Notes: a model not told the origin generated them from the letters alone. DNA of 64,000 bases from an uncultured Granulosicoccus sp. (GCA_947499955.1 CANMQI010000001.1:496001-560000), one strand, 5' to 3'; shown: positions 42,947 through 51,835, counted from the first letter of the stretch. Translations and numbers: made by a program.

Positions 42947-44533
42947 ATGAGCGATACAAAGACCATCCCTGTATCAGTTCCAGGCACCAGTAGAGACTCA
43001 TCAAAGGCCGCTGCGCAGAACTCAGAGCCACTGGACAAGACCCTGTTTGCCCTGACGGGTGGATTCATCCTGCTTTTCTGCACTCTGGCACTCGTCGACA
43101 TCGACGCATTATCAGCCGCAGTGGACTGGGGGTTCAACTTTGCCGCCACCTGGTTTGGTCTGTACTGGCAGCTTCTGTTGCTGGCAACCTTTCTCATGGG
43201 AATCTTCATCTGCTTCCTGCCGGGCAGCCGCACGGTTCTTGGCAATCTGGAGCGAGCGGAGTTCACCTGGTTTCAATGGGCCTCCATGATCATGTGCACC
43301 CTGCTGGCGGGAGGCGGCGTGTTCTGGGCCGCCGGTGAACCCATCGCGCATTTTCTCTCTACGCCCCCACTATTCGGTGATCTGGCTGGCGACGCCCAGG
43401 CGCGCACTCAGGTTGCCATGGCGCAGTCCTTTCTGCACTGGGGGTTTCTGGCGTGGGCCATCCTGGGCTCGCTCACCACCATCATGCTGATGCACTATCA
43501 CTACGACAAGGGCTTGCCACTGGCACCACGCACCTTGCTGTACCCGGTGTTTGGTGAGCGCGCCCTGCATGGCCCCATTGCCGTGTTCGCAGACGCGAGT
43601 TGCATTATTGCCGTGGTTGCCGGTACGGTCGGCCCTATCGGCTTTCTGGGGCTGCAGATGTCCTATGGCGTGAATGCGCTGTTCGGTATTCCCGATACCT
43701 TTGTGACTCAGGTGGTGATGATACTGACGCTGACAGCCGTCTTCACCCTCTCGGCCATCTCCGGGCTGTCCAGGGGCATCCAGCTCCTGTCGAAGCTGAA
43801 TGTCATCCTCGCCTTCCTGTTGCTGGCGTTCATTCTGATTGCCGGCCCTACCGAGTTCATTGTCAGCAGTTTCTTCGGCGGACTGGGAACCTACTTCCAG
43901 CACTTCTTCGGCATGGCGCTGTATCGCGGTGATGCCGGCGTGTTTGGCGCACCGGGCTGGCTGGGTTGGTGGACGGTGTTCTTCTGGGGCTGGTTCCTGG
44001 GCTACGGACCACTCATGGCCATTTTCATCGCGCGTGTCAGTCGTGGACGTTCGATTCGCAGCATCATCGTGACTCTGTCCGTGATTGCACCGCTGGTGAC
44101 GCATTTCTGGTTCACCATCATTGGCGGCTCCGGCATCGCCTTCGAGCTCGCTACGCCGGGTGTCATCTCCGGGCCGTTTGAAGGATTCAATCTGCCTGCC
44201 GGCTTGCTGGCCATTACGCAGAACATGCCCGCAGGTTTTGTCCTGTCACTGGCCTTTCTGGTGCTGACCATGTTCTTCGTGGCCACCACCAGCGATTCCA
44301 TGAGCTATGTCATTGCCACCGCCATGTCGGGTGACAACCCGTCGGTGGGGTTGCGCGCCTTCTGGGGCATAGCCATGGCCGTCATGGCGCTGATACTGAT
44401 CTCCACCGGCGCCGGCGGCATCGGAAAATTGCAGAGTTTCATCGTGGTGACAGCCGTTCCCGTGTCGCTGGTTCTGCTTCCCTCGCTGTGGGACGCGCTA
44501 CGCATTACACTGTCGTTGAACAAGGGGTCATGA
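42947..44533 (+). CDS. BCCT-family transporter
   Basis: 528 aa with 12 membrane helices after a 35-residue cytoplasmic tail. BCCT landmarks include GGGVFWAAGEPIAHFLSTPP, QSFLHWGFLAWAILG and the helix-8 box FFWGWFLGYGPLMAIFIARVSRGR. In betaine transporters that box is YWAWWISWxP; here two of its Trp are Phe and Tyr, so the aromatic cage is kept but altered. The substrate is likely a quaternary or other cationic amine but may not be glycine betaine. The gene lies 72 nt after the M19-like gene and one base before the next. Confidence 0.9.
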   Translation: MSDTKTIPVSVPGTSRDSSKAAAQNSEPLDKTLFALTGGFILLFCTLALVDIDALSAAVDWGFNFAATWFGLYWQLLLLATFLMGIFICFLPGSRTVLGNLERAEFTWFQWASMIMCTLLAGGGVFWAAGEPIAHFLSTPPLFGDLAGDAQARTQVAMAQSFLHWGFLAWAILGSLTTIMLMHYHYDKGLPLAPRTLLYPVFGERALHGPIAVFADASCIIAVVAGTVGPIGFLGLQMSYGVNALFGIPDTFVTQVVMILTLTAVFTLSAISGLSRGIQLLSKLNVILAFLLLAFILIAGPTEFIVSSFFGGLGTYFQHFFGMALYRGDAGVFGAPGWLGWWTVFFWGWFLGYGPLMAIFIARVSRGRSIRSIIVTLSVIAPLVTHFWFTIIGGSGIAFELATPGVISGPFEGFNLPAGLLAITQNMPAGFVLSLAFLVLTMFFVATTSDSMSYVIATAMSGDNPSVGLRAFWGIAMAVMALILISTGAGGIGKLQSFIVVTAVPVSLVLLPSLWDALRITLSLNKGS

Positions 44534-44534
44534 G

Positions 44535-46208
44535 ATGTCTGCATCCACGCCTGTAGAATGCACCATAGAGCCTGTTGCTCGACGCTCGCCCGAGCAGGTC
44601 ATGCGACTGGACAGGCTCGGCTGTGCCCACCCGATGCGCCTGTCCTTTCTGCGTATCCTGATGCGTCGCATGTGCCAGGAAGGCTGGCGTTTCGACAGAC
44701 CGGTCTGGAACATGGACTCCACAGGGGTCGGCGTCGGCGTTTACCGCGCCATCGGCCCTGAGCGAACCTACTCGCTGATTGCCTTTGCTCACGACCTGCC
44801 GGATGAGATGCGCTCGGACCGAGTGATCGCGACCGCCTGGGATGCCACCTTCACCCTGTTCGATGGAGACCCCACGCAGGCCGATATCGAGCGGCTGTCC
44901 CACAATGTCCCCTTGCAGGAAGCTGGCAGAATCAGTTCCTCCGAACTGTCCCTGAGTCGCGCCAATCGGTCGGTTCGGTTGTTTACGCATGTCGTGGATT
45001 GCCTGTCACAGGGGCGACAGCCGGATATTGCACAAATCGATGCGGTCGGTTATCTGATGCGCACCACAGCTGTCTATGGTTCCGGCAAATTCGGTGCCGC
45101 AGATCGGCGTGATCTGAGCGATCGTGCCGAATTCACGGCACCGTTCCAGGTGGAGATGCTGTCGGTCTGGCTGACACGACAGTTCGTGGTTGATATTGCA
45201 GAGCACATCGCCGGCTGTCGAGGTGGAAAGCGGGCCATCAGACTTGACCCCGAGCTGCGTCGTCGCCTCGGCGTTGGCAATTCCACCGGACTGGGGATGG
45301 CGCCATTCATCGTACGTCACCCCGTGTTGCTCAACAACTGGATGATCGCTCGCGAAGAGGCCTTGTCGCGAGTGCGCTCCTGTGATGAAGTCGAGCCGAC
45401 TGTTCTCATCGCCATGCGTGAAGCACTCGACCAGGCACGCGCCAATGCTCGCAGCTGGCATTCCGAGCACCCTGTACAGGTACCGAAGCTTGCCGCCTTG
45501 CGCACCGACCTGGACAAGCTGGCAGAACGTCTGGATATTCTTGATCTGACGGTATTCAGGCCGTGGAATGTTCTGTGGCAGTGGGGTGAAAAGAGCTTGT
45601 CACTCGAGGGTCAGGAGGCCTTGTTGTCCATTCTCCTGGAACCTCATGGGCATCTGATCGATGGACTATCCGGCTGTCTGAGCGCCGATGAATCCGTCGC
45701 ATTTCGGCTCGATGGTGCCATGAGTGTCGCCAAGCTGCGTACGCTTCTGGAAGAGTGCTACGACTGGGCTCTTGCCATCGATTTTGATGATCCGAAGAAC
45801 AGTGCACGCTTCTGGTATGTCTCCGAGGAGAAGCTTGAGCCACGACTGGGAGAGCGCGCCAAAGAAGATGGAGCCGATCGTGAACAACCCTTGTGCGTGG
45901 CACGCCTGGCCAGGACACTGCACAGCACTCTGCAGCCATGGGCAGATGACACACCGGTCGCCGCCTTTCTGCTGCAACACCCCGAGCAACGATTCATGAT
46001 TCGCCGCGCGCAGATGGGCGCGCGTTTTCCCTATGCCGAAGTCCGCGATAACCTGATTGCAGAGGACATTCTGCCGATCGACCTGATGCGCTGCAAGCTG
46101 GCGTTCTTCGGTGCCAGTCATTTTGATCCGCGCTCGGACCGCTGGGTACGTATCAGCCTGTTTCAGGGCGCCCCCTACCCCGATGAGTTGAACCAGGAGC
46201 TCGGCTGA
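44535..46208 (+). CDS. Conserved hypothetical 557-aa cytoplasmic protein
   Basis: I do not recognise this family. It has no signal peptide or membrane helices and a mixed alpha/beta composition rich in Arg and Leu. Conspicuous stretches that look conserved are LGCAHPMRLSFLRILMR, WNMDSTGVGVGVYRAIGPERTYSL, GNSTGLGMAPFIVRHPVLLNNW and GRFWYVSEEKLEPRLGE-like NSARFWYVSEEKLEPR. It starts one base after the BCCT stop and its stop overlaps the next gene (ATGA), so it is tightly coupled to the operon. This suggests an enzyme or enzyme subunit acting with the DUF3726-type protein on the imported compound. Confidence 0.85.
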   Translation: MSASTPVECTIEPVARRSPEQVMRLDRLGCAHPMRLSFLRILMRRMCQEGWRFDRPVWNMDSTGVGVGVYRAIGPERTYSLIAFAHDLPDEMRSDRVIATAWDATFTLFDGDPTQADIERLSHNVPLQEAGRISSSELSLSRANRSVRLFTHVVDCLSQGRQPDIAQIDAVGYLMRTTAVYGSGKFGAADRRDLSDRAEFTAPFQVEMLSVWLTRQFVVDIAEHIAGCRGGKRAIRLDPELRRRLGVGNSTGLGMAPFIVRHPVLLNNWMIAREEALSRVRSCDEVEPTVLIAMREALDQARANARSWHSEHPVQVPKLAALRTDLDKLAERLDILDLTVFRPWNVLWQWGEKSLSLEGQEALLSILLEPHGHLIDGLSGCLSADESVAFRLDGAMSVAKLRTLLEECYDWALAIDFDDPKNSARFWYVSEEKLEPRLGERAKEDGADREQPLCVARLARTLHSTLQPWADDTPVAAFLLQHPEQRFMIRRAQMGARFPYAEVRDNLIAEDILPIDLMRCKLAFFGASHFDPRSDRWVRISLFQGAPYPDELNQELG

Positions 46209-46942
46209 TGAACAGCACCGTGAATGATCCCACCCGGAGCGGGCCGCCATTGAGCGTAGCCTCTGGCACAACGCTCCGCCTGTCACGCAACGAAGTCGAG
46301 TCGCTCTGTACCAAGGCGGCTCGTGGGGCGGGAATGAGCTGGGGTCTTGCCGAGGAGGCCGGCTATGCCGCCGGTTGGCTGGTCACCCACGGACTCGACG
46401 GCGCCAGCATGCTGGCCCGACACCTGCGCTGCGCACAGGGAAAATCCTGGCCGGAGATCTGTCCTGTCGTGAAAGCAGGTGCATGGCTTGCAATCTCACC
46501 TGGCCAGCCATTATGTCCGATTGCCCTGGGTGCCACCTTGAGTGATCACCTGGGTGTGGACAGCGCGCTGTTCAATGGCAAGGGCCTGCGTGTTGGCGAG
46601 GTCAGTTCTCCGGCATTGGTGCTGCCGTTTCTTGCCATGGCGGCAGCGCAAGAGCACGCGATCTGCGTGCACCATGAAGACCATGTCCTGCGCATCGATA
46701 CCAACGGATGCGTCAGTGGGGATGTGTCGACACTACTCGCCATGGAACTTGCAACGCTTATCATTGCTGCGGACAGCCCGATGGAAAACAACGTTTCCGA
46801 ATTGCAGCCCACCCCAGAGCACCCCGCCGCTGTCGCAGCAAACGCCCTGACATTCCTTCATGAACTCTCCCTGCGCACCACAGTACCCGCATCCGCCGCT
46901 TCAAGAGCCAATGCCGGGGCTACGGGGAGCGACAATGATTGA
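46208..46942 (+). CDS. DUF3726-type protein
   Basis: 244 aa. The start ATG overlaps the preceding stop. An early segment RLSRNEVESLCTKAARGAGMSWGLAEEAGYAAGWLVTHGLDG matches my memory of the DUF3726 family; function unknown. The middle contains PICPIALGATLSDH and a hydrophobic helix (LVLPFLAMAAAQEH). No membrane helix or signal peptide is evident. It is the last gene of the operon. A possible extra frame of 65 codons starts at 46935 overlapping its end, but it runs into the convergent glpM gene and is not convincing. Confidence 0.8.
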   Translation: MNSTVNDPTRSGPPLSVASGTTLRLSRNEVESLCTKAARGAGMSWGLAEEAGYAAGWLVTHGLDGASMLARHLRCAQGKSWPEICPVVKAGAWLAISPGQPLCPIALGATLSDHLGVDSALFNGKGLRVGEVSSPALVLPFLAMAAAQEHAICVHHEDHVLRIDTNGCVSGDVSTLLAMELATLIIAADSPMENNVSELQPTPEHPAAVAANALTFLHELSLRTTVPASAASRANAGATGSDND

Positions 46943-47023
46943 ACCATCAAAGGATAACAACGATTCCCTGCCGATCCAGGGCCACAAGCCGGGCCAACGC
47001 ATGAGTGGGGTTGCCGATGACTC

Positions 47024-47374
47024 TCAACCCAACACCGGCTGTAGCCTGACCCAGACCAGCAACAGAATACCTGCACAGCACAGCCATATTCCGGTCGCAA
47101 TCGACAAGGTACCCGTCAGAGAAAAACGGTAGCTCAGATAGTAGACCGCCAACAGATAAGCCGCATAAGGCAAGAGCGAAAACAGACCGAACAAGGCTGT
47201 CACCCGCAGGTCGGCCATGGAGCGTTCGGTGCCGACGATGTAATGGGCTATCAACGCAAAACTGGGGAATAGCGGAACCAGCCCTGCGATGAAGAAGCTC
47301 TTGCTCTTCGATAGTAGTGCGATGAGCAGTACTGCAGCAGCACCGATGAGAGATTTCAGGAACAGCGAGGTCAT
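47024..47374 (-). CDS. glpM: GlpM-family small membrane protein
   Basis: 116 aa with four membrane helices (about 5-23, 28-47, 57-78, 85-108). The segment IAGLVPLFPSFALIAHYIVGTERS between helices two and three is typical of GlpM. In Pseudomonas, GlpM is linked to alginate production; its biochemical role is unknown. It follows the MocR-type gene by 31 nt on the same strand and may be co-transcribed with it. Confidence 0.85.
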   Translation of the reverse strand: MTSLFLKSLIGAAAVLLIALLSKSKSFFIAGLVPLFPSFALIAHYIVGTERSMADLRVTALFGLFSLLPYAAYLLAVYYLSYRFSLTGTLSIATGIWLCCAGILLLVWVRLQPVLG

Positions 47375-47405
47375 GAGCGGGTTGGTTCCTTGGCTCGGAA
47401 GTATA

Positions 47406-48878
47406 TCAGCGCGCCGATGTCGATATCGACGCCAGGGCTCTTACCAGACGCTCTGCTGCCGCCGGTATGGCCAGAGTATCCACGTTGCCGAGCCCGATGA
47501 CAATAGCCTTGCAGCGGCTGGGACGAGCGATCCGCCAGTCCAGATACTCCAGCGGTTGCGCCCCTATACTCGCATCGGAAAAGGCAGTCAGCAGTGCACT
47601 CAGGGAGACGCTGTCCTTCAGATGAAGAACCAGGCTCAGGCTACCCGACACCTCGTCGATCGGTTCGAACAGTTCGCAGCCCCGGAGTGTGTTGATCAAG
47701 ACCTGTCGACGCTGTCCATAGACATGCCTGGCCTGACGCAGGTGCCGACCGATCGAACCATTGTCCAGAAGCTCGGTGACCACCCCCTGAGCGATGGTAT
47801 TGCACCCGCCTCCGATGACGCGCAGACAGCGCTCTGCCTGTTCAACGGCATGGTGCGGCAACACCAGCCAACCGACTCGCATCGCAGGAAACAACAGCTT
47901 GGAGAAGGTGCCAGCGTGCAGGACTCTGGCACCGGCTGCATCGGCGGCCAGCGCTGGCCGGGGCTGAGTATCATCCCGGAACTCACTGTCGTAATCATCT
48001 TCGAACACGATACAACCCTGCTCCCGGGAAAGCGTCAGCAGGGCTGAGCGGCGCTCGGTGCCCAGCGGTACACCCGTGGGGTACTGAAAGCACGGCGTGA
48101 CATAGATCAATCGTGGGGACTGCTTGCTGGCCGCCGGCATCACCAGTCCCTCAGCATCCACATTGCACGGTGTCACCGATAATCCTGATTGCCGGAAGGC
48201 ATCCACGGCTCCCGGATAACCCGGGCATTCCACCCAGGCCGAATCGCCGGGGTCGGCAAACAGATGCGCCGCGAGCGCCAGACTCTGCCGCGTACCCGAG
48301 GTAATCACGACCTGCTCCGCCTCTACCGACAATGAGCGGTAGTTGGCCAGATAGCGGGCAATGGCTTCACGTGTCTCGGGCAAGCCGCTGCTGCGATAAC
48401 CCAGCCTGCCGCCCACGCTGTCAATCGCCCTGGATTGAGCCTTGCGCCAAACCGCGCGAGGAAACAGGCGACTATCCGGCTCTCCCGGTGCGAAAGCGCT
48501 ACCCGTGGACTGTACGATTCGATTGCCGGCAGCGCGTTCCGAGTGTGGCCAGTGCGCTTCGTGTCCGCCGCTGCCCGGACTGATCTTTCGGGCCACCCGA
48601 GTCCCTCGCCGCCCGTCGGTCTTGAGCATGCCCTCCGATGTCAGTTGCTCGTAGACTCCAATGACGGTGTTTCTCCCCAGACTCAGCTGCGACGCCAGAT
48701 CGCGACTGGAGGGTAGACGAGTGTCGAACGGCAGCTGTCCGCCTTCGATAGCGCCGTACAGGTTCAGATACAGCTGACGCACTTTCGGCAAGGGGCTTGC
48801 GTCCCGGGTTCGCAACGATTCCAGCAATTCTGCCGAGAGTGCCGTTATATCGGCTGTTGGCAGTCGAGTGTTGCTCAC
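47406..48878 (-). CDS. MocR/PdxR-type GntR regulator with aminotransferase domain
   Basis: 490 aa from the GTG at 48878, which has AAGGAG upstream; the open frame extends 18 codons further to an ATG at 48932 without a good ribosome site. An N-terminal GntR winged helix (about 30-95, LPSSRDLASQLSLGRNTVIGVYEQLTSEG) precedes a class-I aminotransferase-like domain with the PLP lysine in LHAGTFSKLLFPAMRVGWLV. Such regulators sense PLP or an aminated effector. The divergent neighbour is a pyridoxamine-phosphate-oxidase-family gene, so the pair may respond to vitamin B6 status or detoxify a B6-like compound. Confidence 0.9.
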   Translation of the reverse strand: MSNTRLPTADITALSAELLESLRTRDASPLPKVRQLYLNLYGAIEGGQLPFDTRLPSSRDLASQLSLGRNTVIGVYEQLTSEGMLKTDGRRGTRVARKISPGSGGHEAHWPHSERAAGNRIVQSTGSAFAPGEPDSRLFPRAVWRKAQSRAIDSVGGRLGYRSSGLPETREAIARYLANYRSLSVEAEQVVITSGTRQSLALAAHLFADPGDSAWVECPGYPGAVDAFRQSGLSVTPCNVDAEGLVMPAASKQSPRLIYVTPCFQYPTGVPLGTERRSALLTLSREQGCIVFEDDYDSEFRDDTQPRPALAADAAGARVLHAGTFSKLLFPAMRVGWLVLPHHAVEQAERCLRVIGGGCNTIAQGVVTELLDNGSIGRHLRQARHVYGQRRQVLINTLRGCELFEPIDEVSGSLSLVLHLKDSVSLSALLTAFSDASIGAQPLEYLDWRIARPSRCKAIVIGLGNVDTLAIPAAAERLVRALASISTSAR

Positions 48879-48970
48879 GGCTATTAATGGCTCCTTCTGT
48901 TGTCGCTTATTGTACCTGTGCGAAGGAACCATAGTGTGAGAATCTGTCGCCTGTTCCAGACAACAGAGTC

Positions 48971-49648
48971 ATGATCATGAGCAGTAATTCCCCGACAAGC
49001 ACACCACCGCCACGAGGCGACAAGCGCCTGGTGCGCCAGTCTGCCAATCGAGCAAGCTACGAGCGCGAAGACCTGTATCACGTGCTCGACGCCTGTCCCA
49101 TCGGGCATGTCAGCTTCGTGCACGAGAGCTGGCCACAGTCGGTACCGACGGCCATTGCCAGAATCGATGATCATCTGTATCTTCACGGACATCCCAAAAG
49201 CCGACTTTATCAGGCTCTGTCCAGAGGCGAGCGTGTGTGTGTGTCAGCCTGTCGGGTCGATGGACTGGTGAAGGCGCGTTCTGCGTTTCACTGTTCGATG
49301 AACTACCGCAGCGCCGTCATCTTTGGTACCGGTGAGCTTGTCGGTGCTGATGAGAAACCGGCCTTGCTCGACCGCTTTACCGACCGTCTGATCCCGGGAA
49401 GCCTCGAGGATTATCGTCCCTACCTGGCCAAGGAATTGAAAGGGACTGCCTTGATTCGTCTGGCGCTGGATGAATACTCGGTGAAGATTCGCACCGGGGA
49501 TCCCATTGATGATGAGGAGGATCTCGAGCTGCCTCATTGGGCCGGGGTGATTCCGATTGAATCGACTTATGGCACGCCGCTGCCGTCGAAGAATCTGAAT
49601 GCTGCGGTGGACGTGCCTGCGGCCTTGCTGGCAGGCGTTGATCCCTAG
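48971..49648 (+). CDS. Pyridoxamine 5'-phosphate oxidase-family FMN-binding protein
   Basis: 225 aa with the FMN-binding split barrel: VLDACPIGHVSFVHESWPQSVPTAIAR, DDHLYLHGHPKSRLYQAL and CSMNYRSAVIFGTGELV. This is the subgroup of general flavin or F420-type split-barrel proteins rather than canonical PdxH, which is shorter and has a different C-terminus. It is divergent from the MocR-type gene with 92 nt between starts. MocR proteins commonly control such divergent neighbours. An ATG two codons downstream (48977) is an equal start candidate. Confidence 0.88.
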   Translation: MIMSSNSPTSTPPPRGDKRLVRQSANRASYEREDLYHVLDACPIGHVSFVHESWPQSVPTAIARIDDHLYLHGHPKSRLYQALSRGERVCVSACRVDGLVKARSAFHCSMNYRSAVIFGTGELVGADEKPALLDRFTDRLIPGSLEDYRPYLAKELKGTALIRLALDEYSVKIRTGDPIDDEEDLELPHWAGVIPIESTYGTPLPSKNLNAAVDVPAALLAGVDP

Positions 49649-49658
49649 TTGCATTGAA

Positions 49659-49687
49659 GCGGCGAACAGACTTGTACTGTTCGCCGC
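49659..49687. terminator. Bidirectional hairpin terminator
   Basis: Perfect 11-bp stem, GCGGCGAACAG / CTGTTCGCCGC, with a 7-nt loop. It lies ten bases after the PNPOx-family stop and before the convergent SDR stop, so it can end both transcripts. No long T-run follows on either side. Confidence 0.7.
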
Positions 49688-49725
49688 CTCATCCGGAACT
49701 ACTTACTGCTATCGGGCAGACTACG

Positions 49726-50463
49726 TCAGTACGTTGCGCGGCCACCTGACAGGTCGAAGACACCGGCAGTGGTGAAGCTGTTTTCCCTTGAGCATAACCA
49801 CACGATCATGGCGGCGGCTTCATGCAATTCCAGAAAACGACCGCGCGGAATCTTCGACAGCATGTAGTCGATGTGTTCCTGTGCCATCTGGTCGAAGATG
49901 CGTGTGCGTGCGGCAGCCGGTGTTACGCAGTTCACGGCGATATCCATGTCCGCCAACTCCTTGCCCAGTGATTTTGTCAGTCCGATAACGGCCGCCTTGG
50001 ACGCGGAATAGGCCGATGCATTGGGGTTGCCTTCCTTGCCGGCCACCGAGGCGACGTTGACGATTCGGCCGTAGCCATGCTCGCGCATCAGAGGGACTAC
50101 GGCGCGGTTGACGTGGAAGGTTCCCATCAGATTGACGTTCACGATCTGCTGAAACTCTTCCACCGGGTAGTCTGCCAACGGACCATTGCTACCGGCGATA
50201 CCTGCCGAGTTGACCATGATATCGACACGACCAAAGGCCTTGGCTGTCGTGGCCATGGCCTGTTCGACACTGCTCCAGTCAGCCACATTGACCGGTACGG
50301 CAATGGCCCCTGCGCCTATTCTTTCAGCGCTCTCCTGTGCCAGTGACTCATCCATGTCCCACAAGGCAACACGTACACCCGATGTTGCCAGTTGCTCGGC
50401 AACCGCGCCGCCTATGCCTTGTGCGCCGCCGGTGACGATGGCTGTTTGATCCTTGAAAGTCAT
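49726..50463 (-). CDS. Short-chain dehydrogenase/reductase
   Basis: 245 aa classical SDR. The NAD-binding motif is TGGAQGIGG, the structural NSAG is present (VNSAGIAG), and the catalytic Ser, Tyr and Lys are in NVASVAGKEG and AYSASKAA. An acidic residue after the second strand (ALWDMDE) favours NAD over NADP. It resembles sugar or sugar-acid dehydrogenases such as 2-keto-3-deoxy-L-fuconate dehydrogenase, but the substrate is not determined by sequence. It lies 105 nt downstream of a LacI regulator and is probably its target. Confidence 0.9.
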   Translation of the reverse strand: MTFKDQTAIVTGGAQGIGGAVAEQLATSGVRVALWDMDESLAQESAERIGAGAIAVPVNVADWSSVEQAMATTAKAFGRVDIMVNSAGIAGSNGPLADYPVEEFQQIVNVNLMGTFHVNRAVVPLMREHGYGRIVNVASVAGKEGNPNASAYSASKAAVIGLTKSLGKELADMDIAVNCVTPAAARTRIFDQMAQEHIDYMLSKIPRGRFLELHEAAAMIVWLCSRENSFTTAGVFDLSGGRATY

Positions 50464-50568
50464 GATGAAGTGTCCGTAGGTTATTGGGTTGAATGAATGA
50501 TTGTTGACGAGTGCACGGTGGGTAGCTACCTATTCATGAGTGCCTTGGCTTTCGACCCTGTGCTCCTG

Positions 50569-51600
50569 TCAGGCGCTGTCACGTTCGATGATCTCGAAAC
50601 CCACGTCGTATCGTCTGGCTTCGGCGACAGCAGAACCGTCAGGTTTGCCAGCAAGGTCGGACAGCACCATCCGGGCTGCTCGCGATCCGATATCGCGCGC
50701 GCGCAAACGTACGGTTGTCAGCGGCACCGGTAGATGCTCTGACAGACTCAGATCGCCAAAGCCTGCCAATGCCACATCACCCGGTACCGATATGCCGTGT
50801 GCCATGCAGGCCAGCATGGCGCCATGAGCGGGAATCTCCGCCTGAAAGAAGATGGCATCCGGTTTTCGACTGCCATCCATGAGCTGCCACAGGGCTTCCT
50901 TGCCACTGGCAATGGTGGTGGGATTGGGCACCGAGACGATATGCTCCTCCGGCACCGGAATACCAGCCTCGCTCATGGCAGCCAGAAAGCCATCTCGCCG
51001 GTCGACGGCCTGATCGTTGTTCTCGAAAGCGCCGCCCACCATCGCAATCTGTCGGTAACCTCTGGACAACAGATAACGCGTCATCACGGCTGAAGCCTGA
51101 AAGTTGTCATAGCCCACACACAGGTCGATGGCGCCGGGTTTGAGGTTCCACGTCTCCACGACGGGTCCGTCAAAGCGTTCGAGCAATTCGCGACAGGCGT
51201 GCGAATGGGTAAATCCGGTGACGATGATGGCATCGGCCTGTCGCGCCATGAAGGTCTTGACCACTTCGTACTCGTCATCGACCGAGCGATTACTGACTCC
51301 CAGAAGCATCTGCCGGTCGTGTTTGCGCAGCTCGGTAGTCACCCCCTGTGCGAAATCTGCAAACAGGGAACTGGCCAGTATCGGCACGATCACGCCCACC
51401 ATATTGGAGCGTTGCGACACCAGAGAGCGGGCGGTCAGATTCGGTAGATAGCCGATTTCCTCGATGGTACGCAGGACCTTGTCGCGGGTAATCGGTTGTA
51501 CCAGCTCAGGCTGACGCAATGCCCGCGACACCGTGATGAGCGACACACCAGAGGCGTTGGCGACATCCTGAAGCGTGACATTACGGTTGCTGGACTTCAT
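50569..51600 (-). CDS. LacI-family regulator (GntR-type gluconate-repressor subgroup)
   Basis: 343 aa from the ATG at 51600, directly before the helix-turn-helix (VTLQDVANASGVSLITVSRALRQPELV); the open frame upstream to 51717 is not protein-like. The hinge (NLTARSLVSQRSNMVGV) and sugar-binding domain are complete. Wording such as QPITRDKVLRTIEEIGYLPN and RAAEMGYR-like VALAGFGDLSLSEHLPVPLTTVR recalls gluconate-type LacI regulators. Three 16-bp operator-like sites lie 83-142 bp upstream. It probably controls itself, the SDR gene and perhaps genes elsewhere. Confidence 0.92.
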   Translation of the reverse strand: MKSSNRNVTLQDVANASGVSLITVSRALRQPELVQPITRDKVLRTIEEIGYLPNLTARSLVSQRSNMVGVIVPILASSLFADFAQGVTTELRKHDRQMLLGVSNRSVDDEYEVVKTFMARQADAIIVTGFTHSHACRELLERFDGPVVETWNLKPGAIDLCVGYDNFQASAVMTRYLLSRGYRQIAMVGGAFENNDQAVDRRDGFLAAMSEAGIPVPEEHIVSVPNPTTIASGKEALWQLMDGSRKPDAIFFQAEIPAHGAMLACMAHGISVPGDVALAGFGDLSLSEHLPVPLTTVRLRARDIGSRAARMVLSDLAGKPDGSAVAEARRYDVGFEIIERDSA

Positions 51601-51682
51601 ACGACCATGGGTAGTAGAACCACCTGGATTGGTTGACTGTCTTGAACAGGATATCACCTGTACGCACGTACGCCAAGTACAA

Positions 51683-51749
51683 TGACATACGTGCATCATC
51701 ATAATGACATTCGTCAATCAGATAGATGAAATACGTATATCATCTATCT
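51683..51749. promoter_or_regulatory. Three tandem LacI-type operators with 22-bp spacing
   Basis: Three 16-bp sites: TGACATACGTGCATCA (51683-51698), TGACATTCGTCAATCA (51705-51720) and TGAAATACGTATATCA (51727-51742). Start-to-start spacing is exactly 22 bp both times, about two helical turns. The third lies at the centre of a 30-bp near-perfect palindrome (51720-51749, only the two positions flanking ATACGTAT mismatched). All keep the central CG of LacI-family operators. Confidence 0.65.
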
Positions 51750-51835
51750 TTACTGTACTGCGAGTATCACATCGATACGTGTCCACTGCCCTGTCAGCCG
51801 TCGCCCCGTTGAAAAATCGAGCCGACCGGCGTGCC

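Noticed and set aside
46935-47132. A 65-codon frame after the DUF3726 gene
   Set aside because: It overlaps 109 nt of the convergent glpM gene, is unusually rich in Ser, Asn, Gln and Pro, and has no family resemblance.
50521-50530. GGTAGCTACC palindrome between the LacI and SDR genes
   Set aside because: It is short, does not resemble the three upstream operators and can arise by chance.
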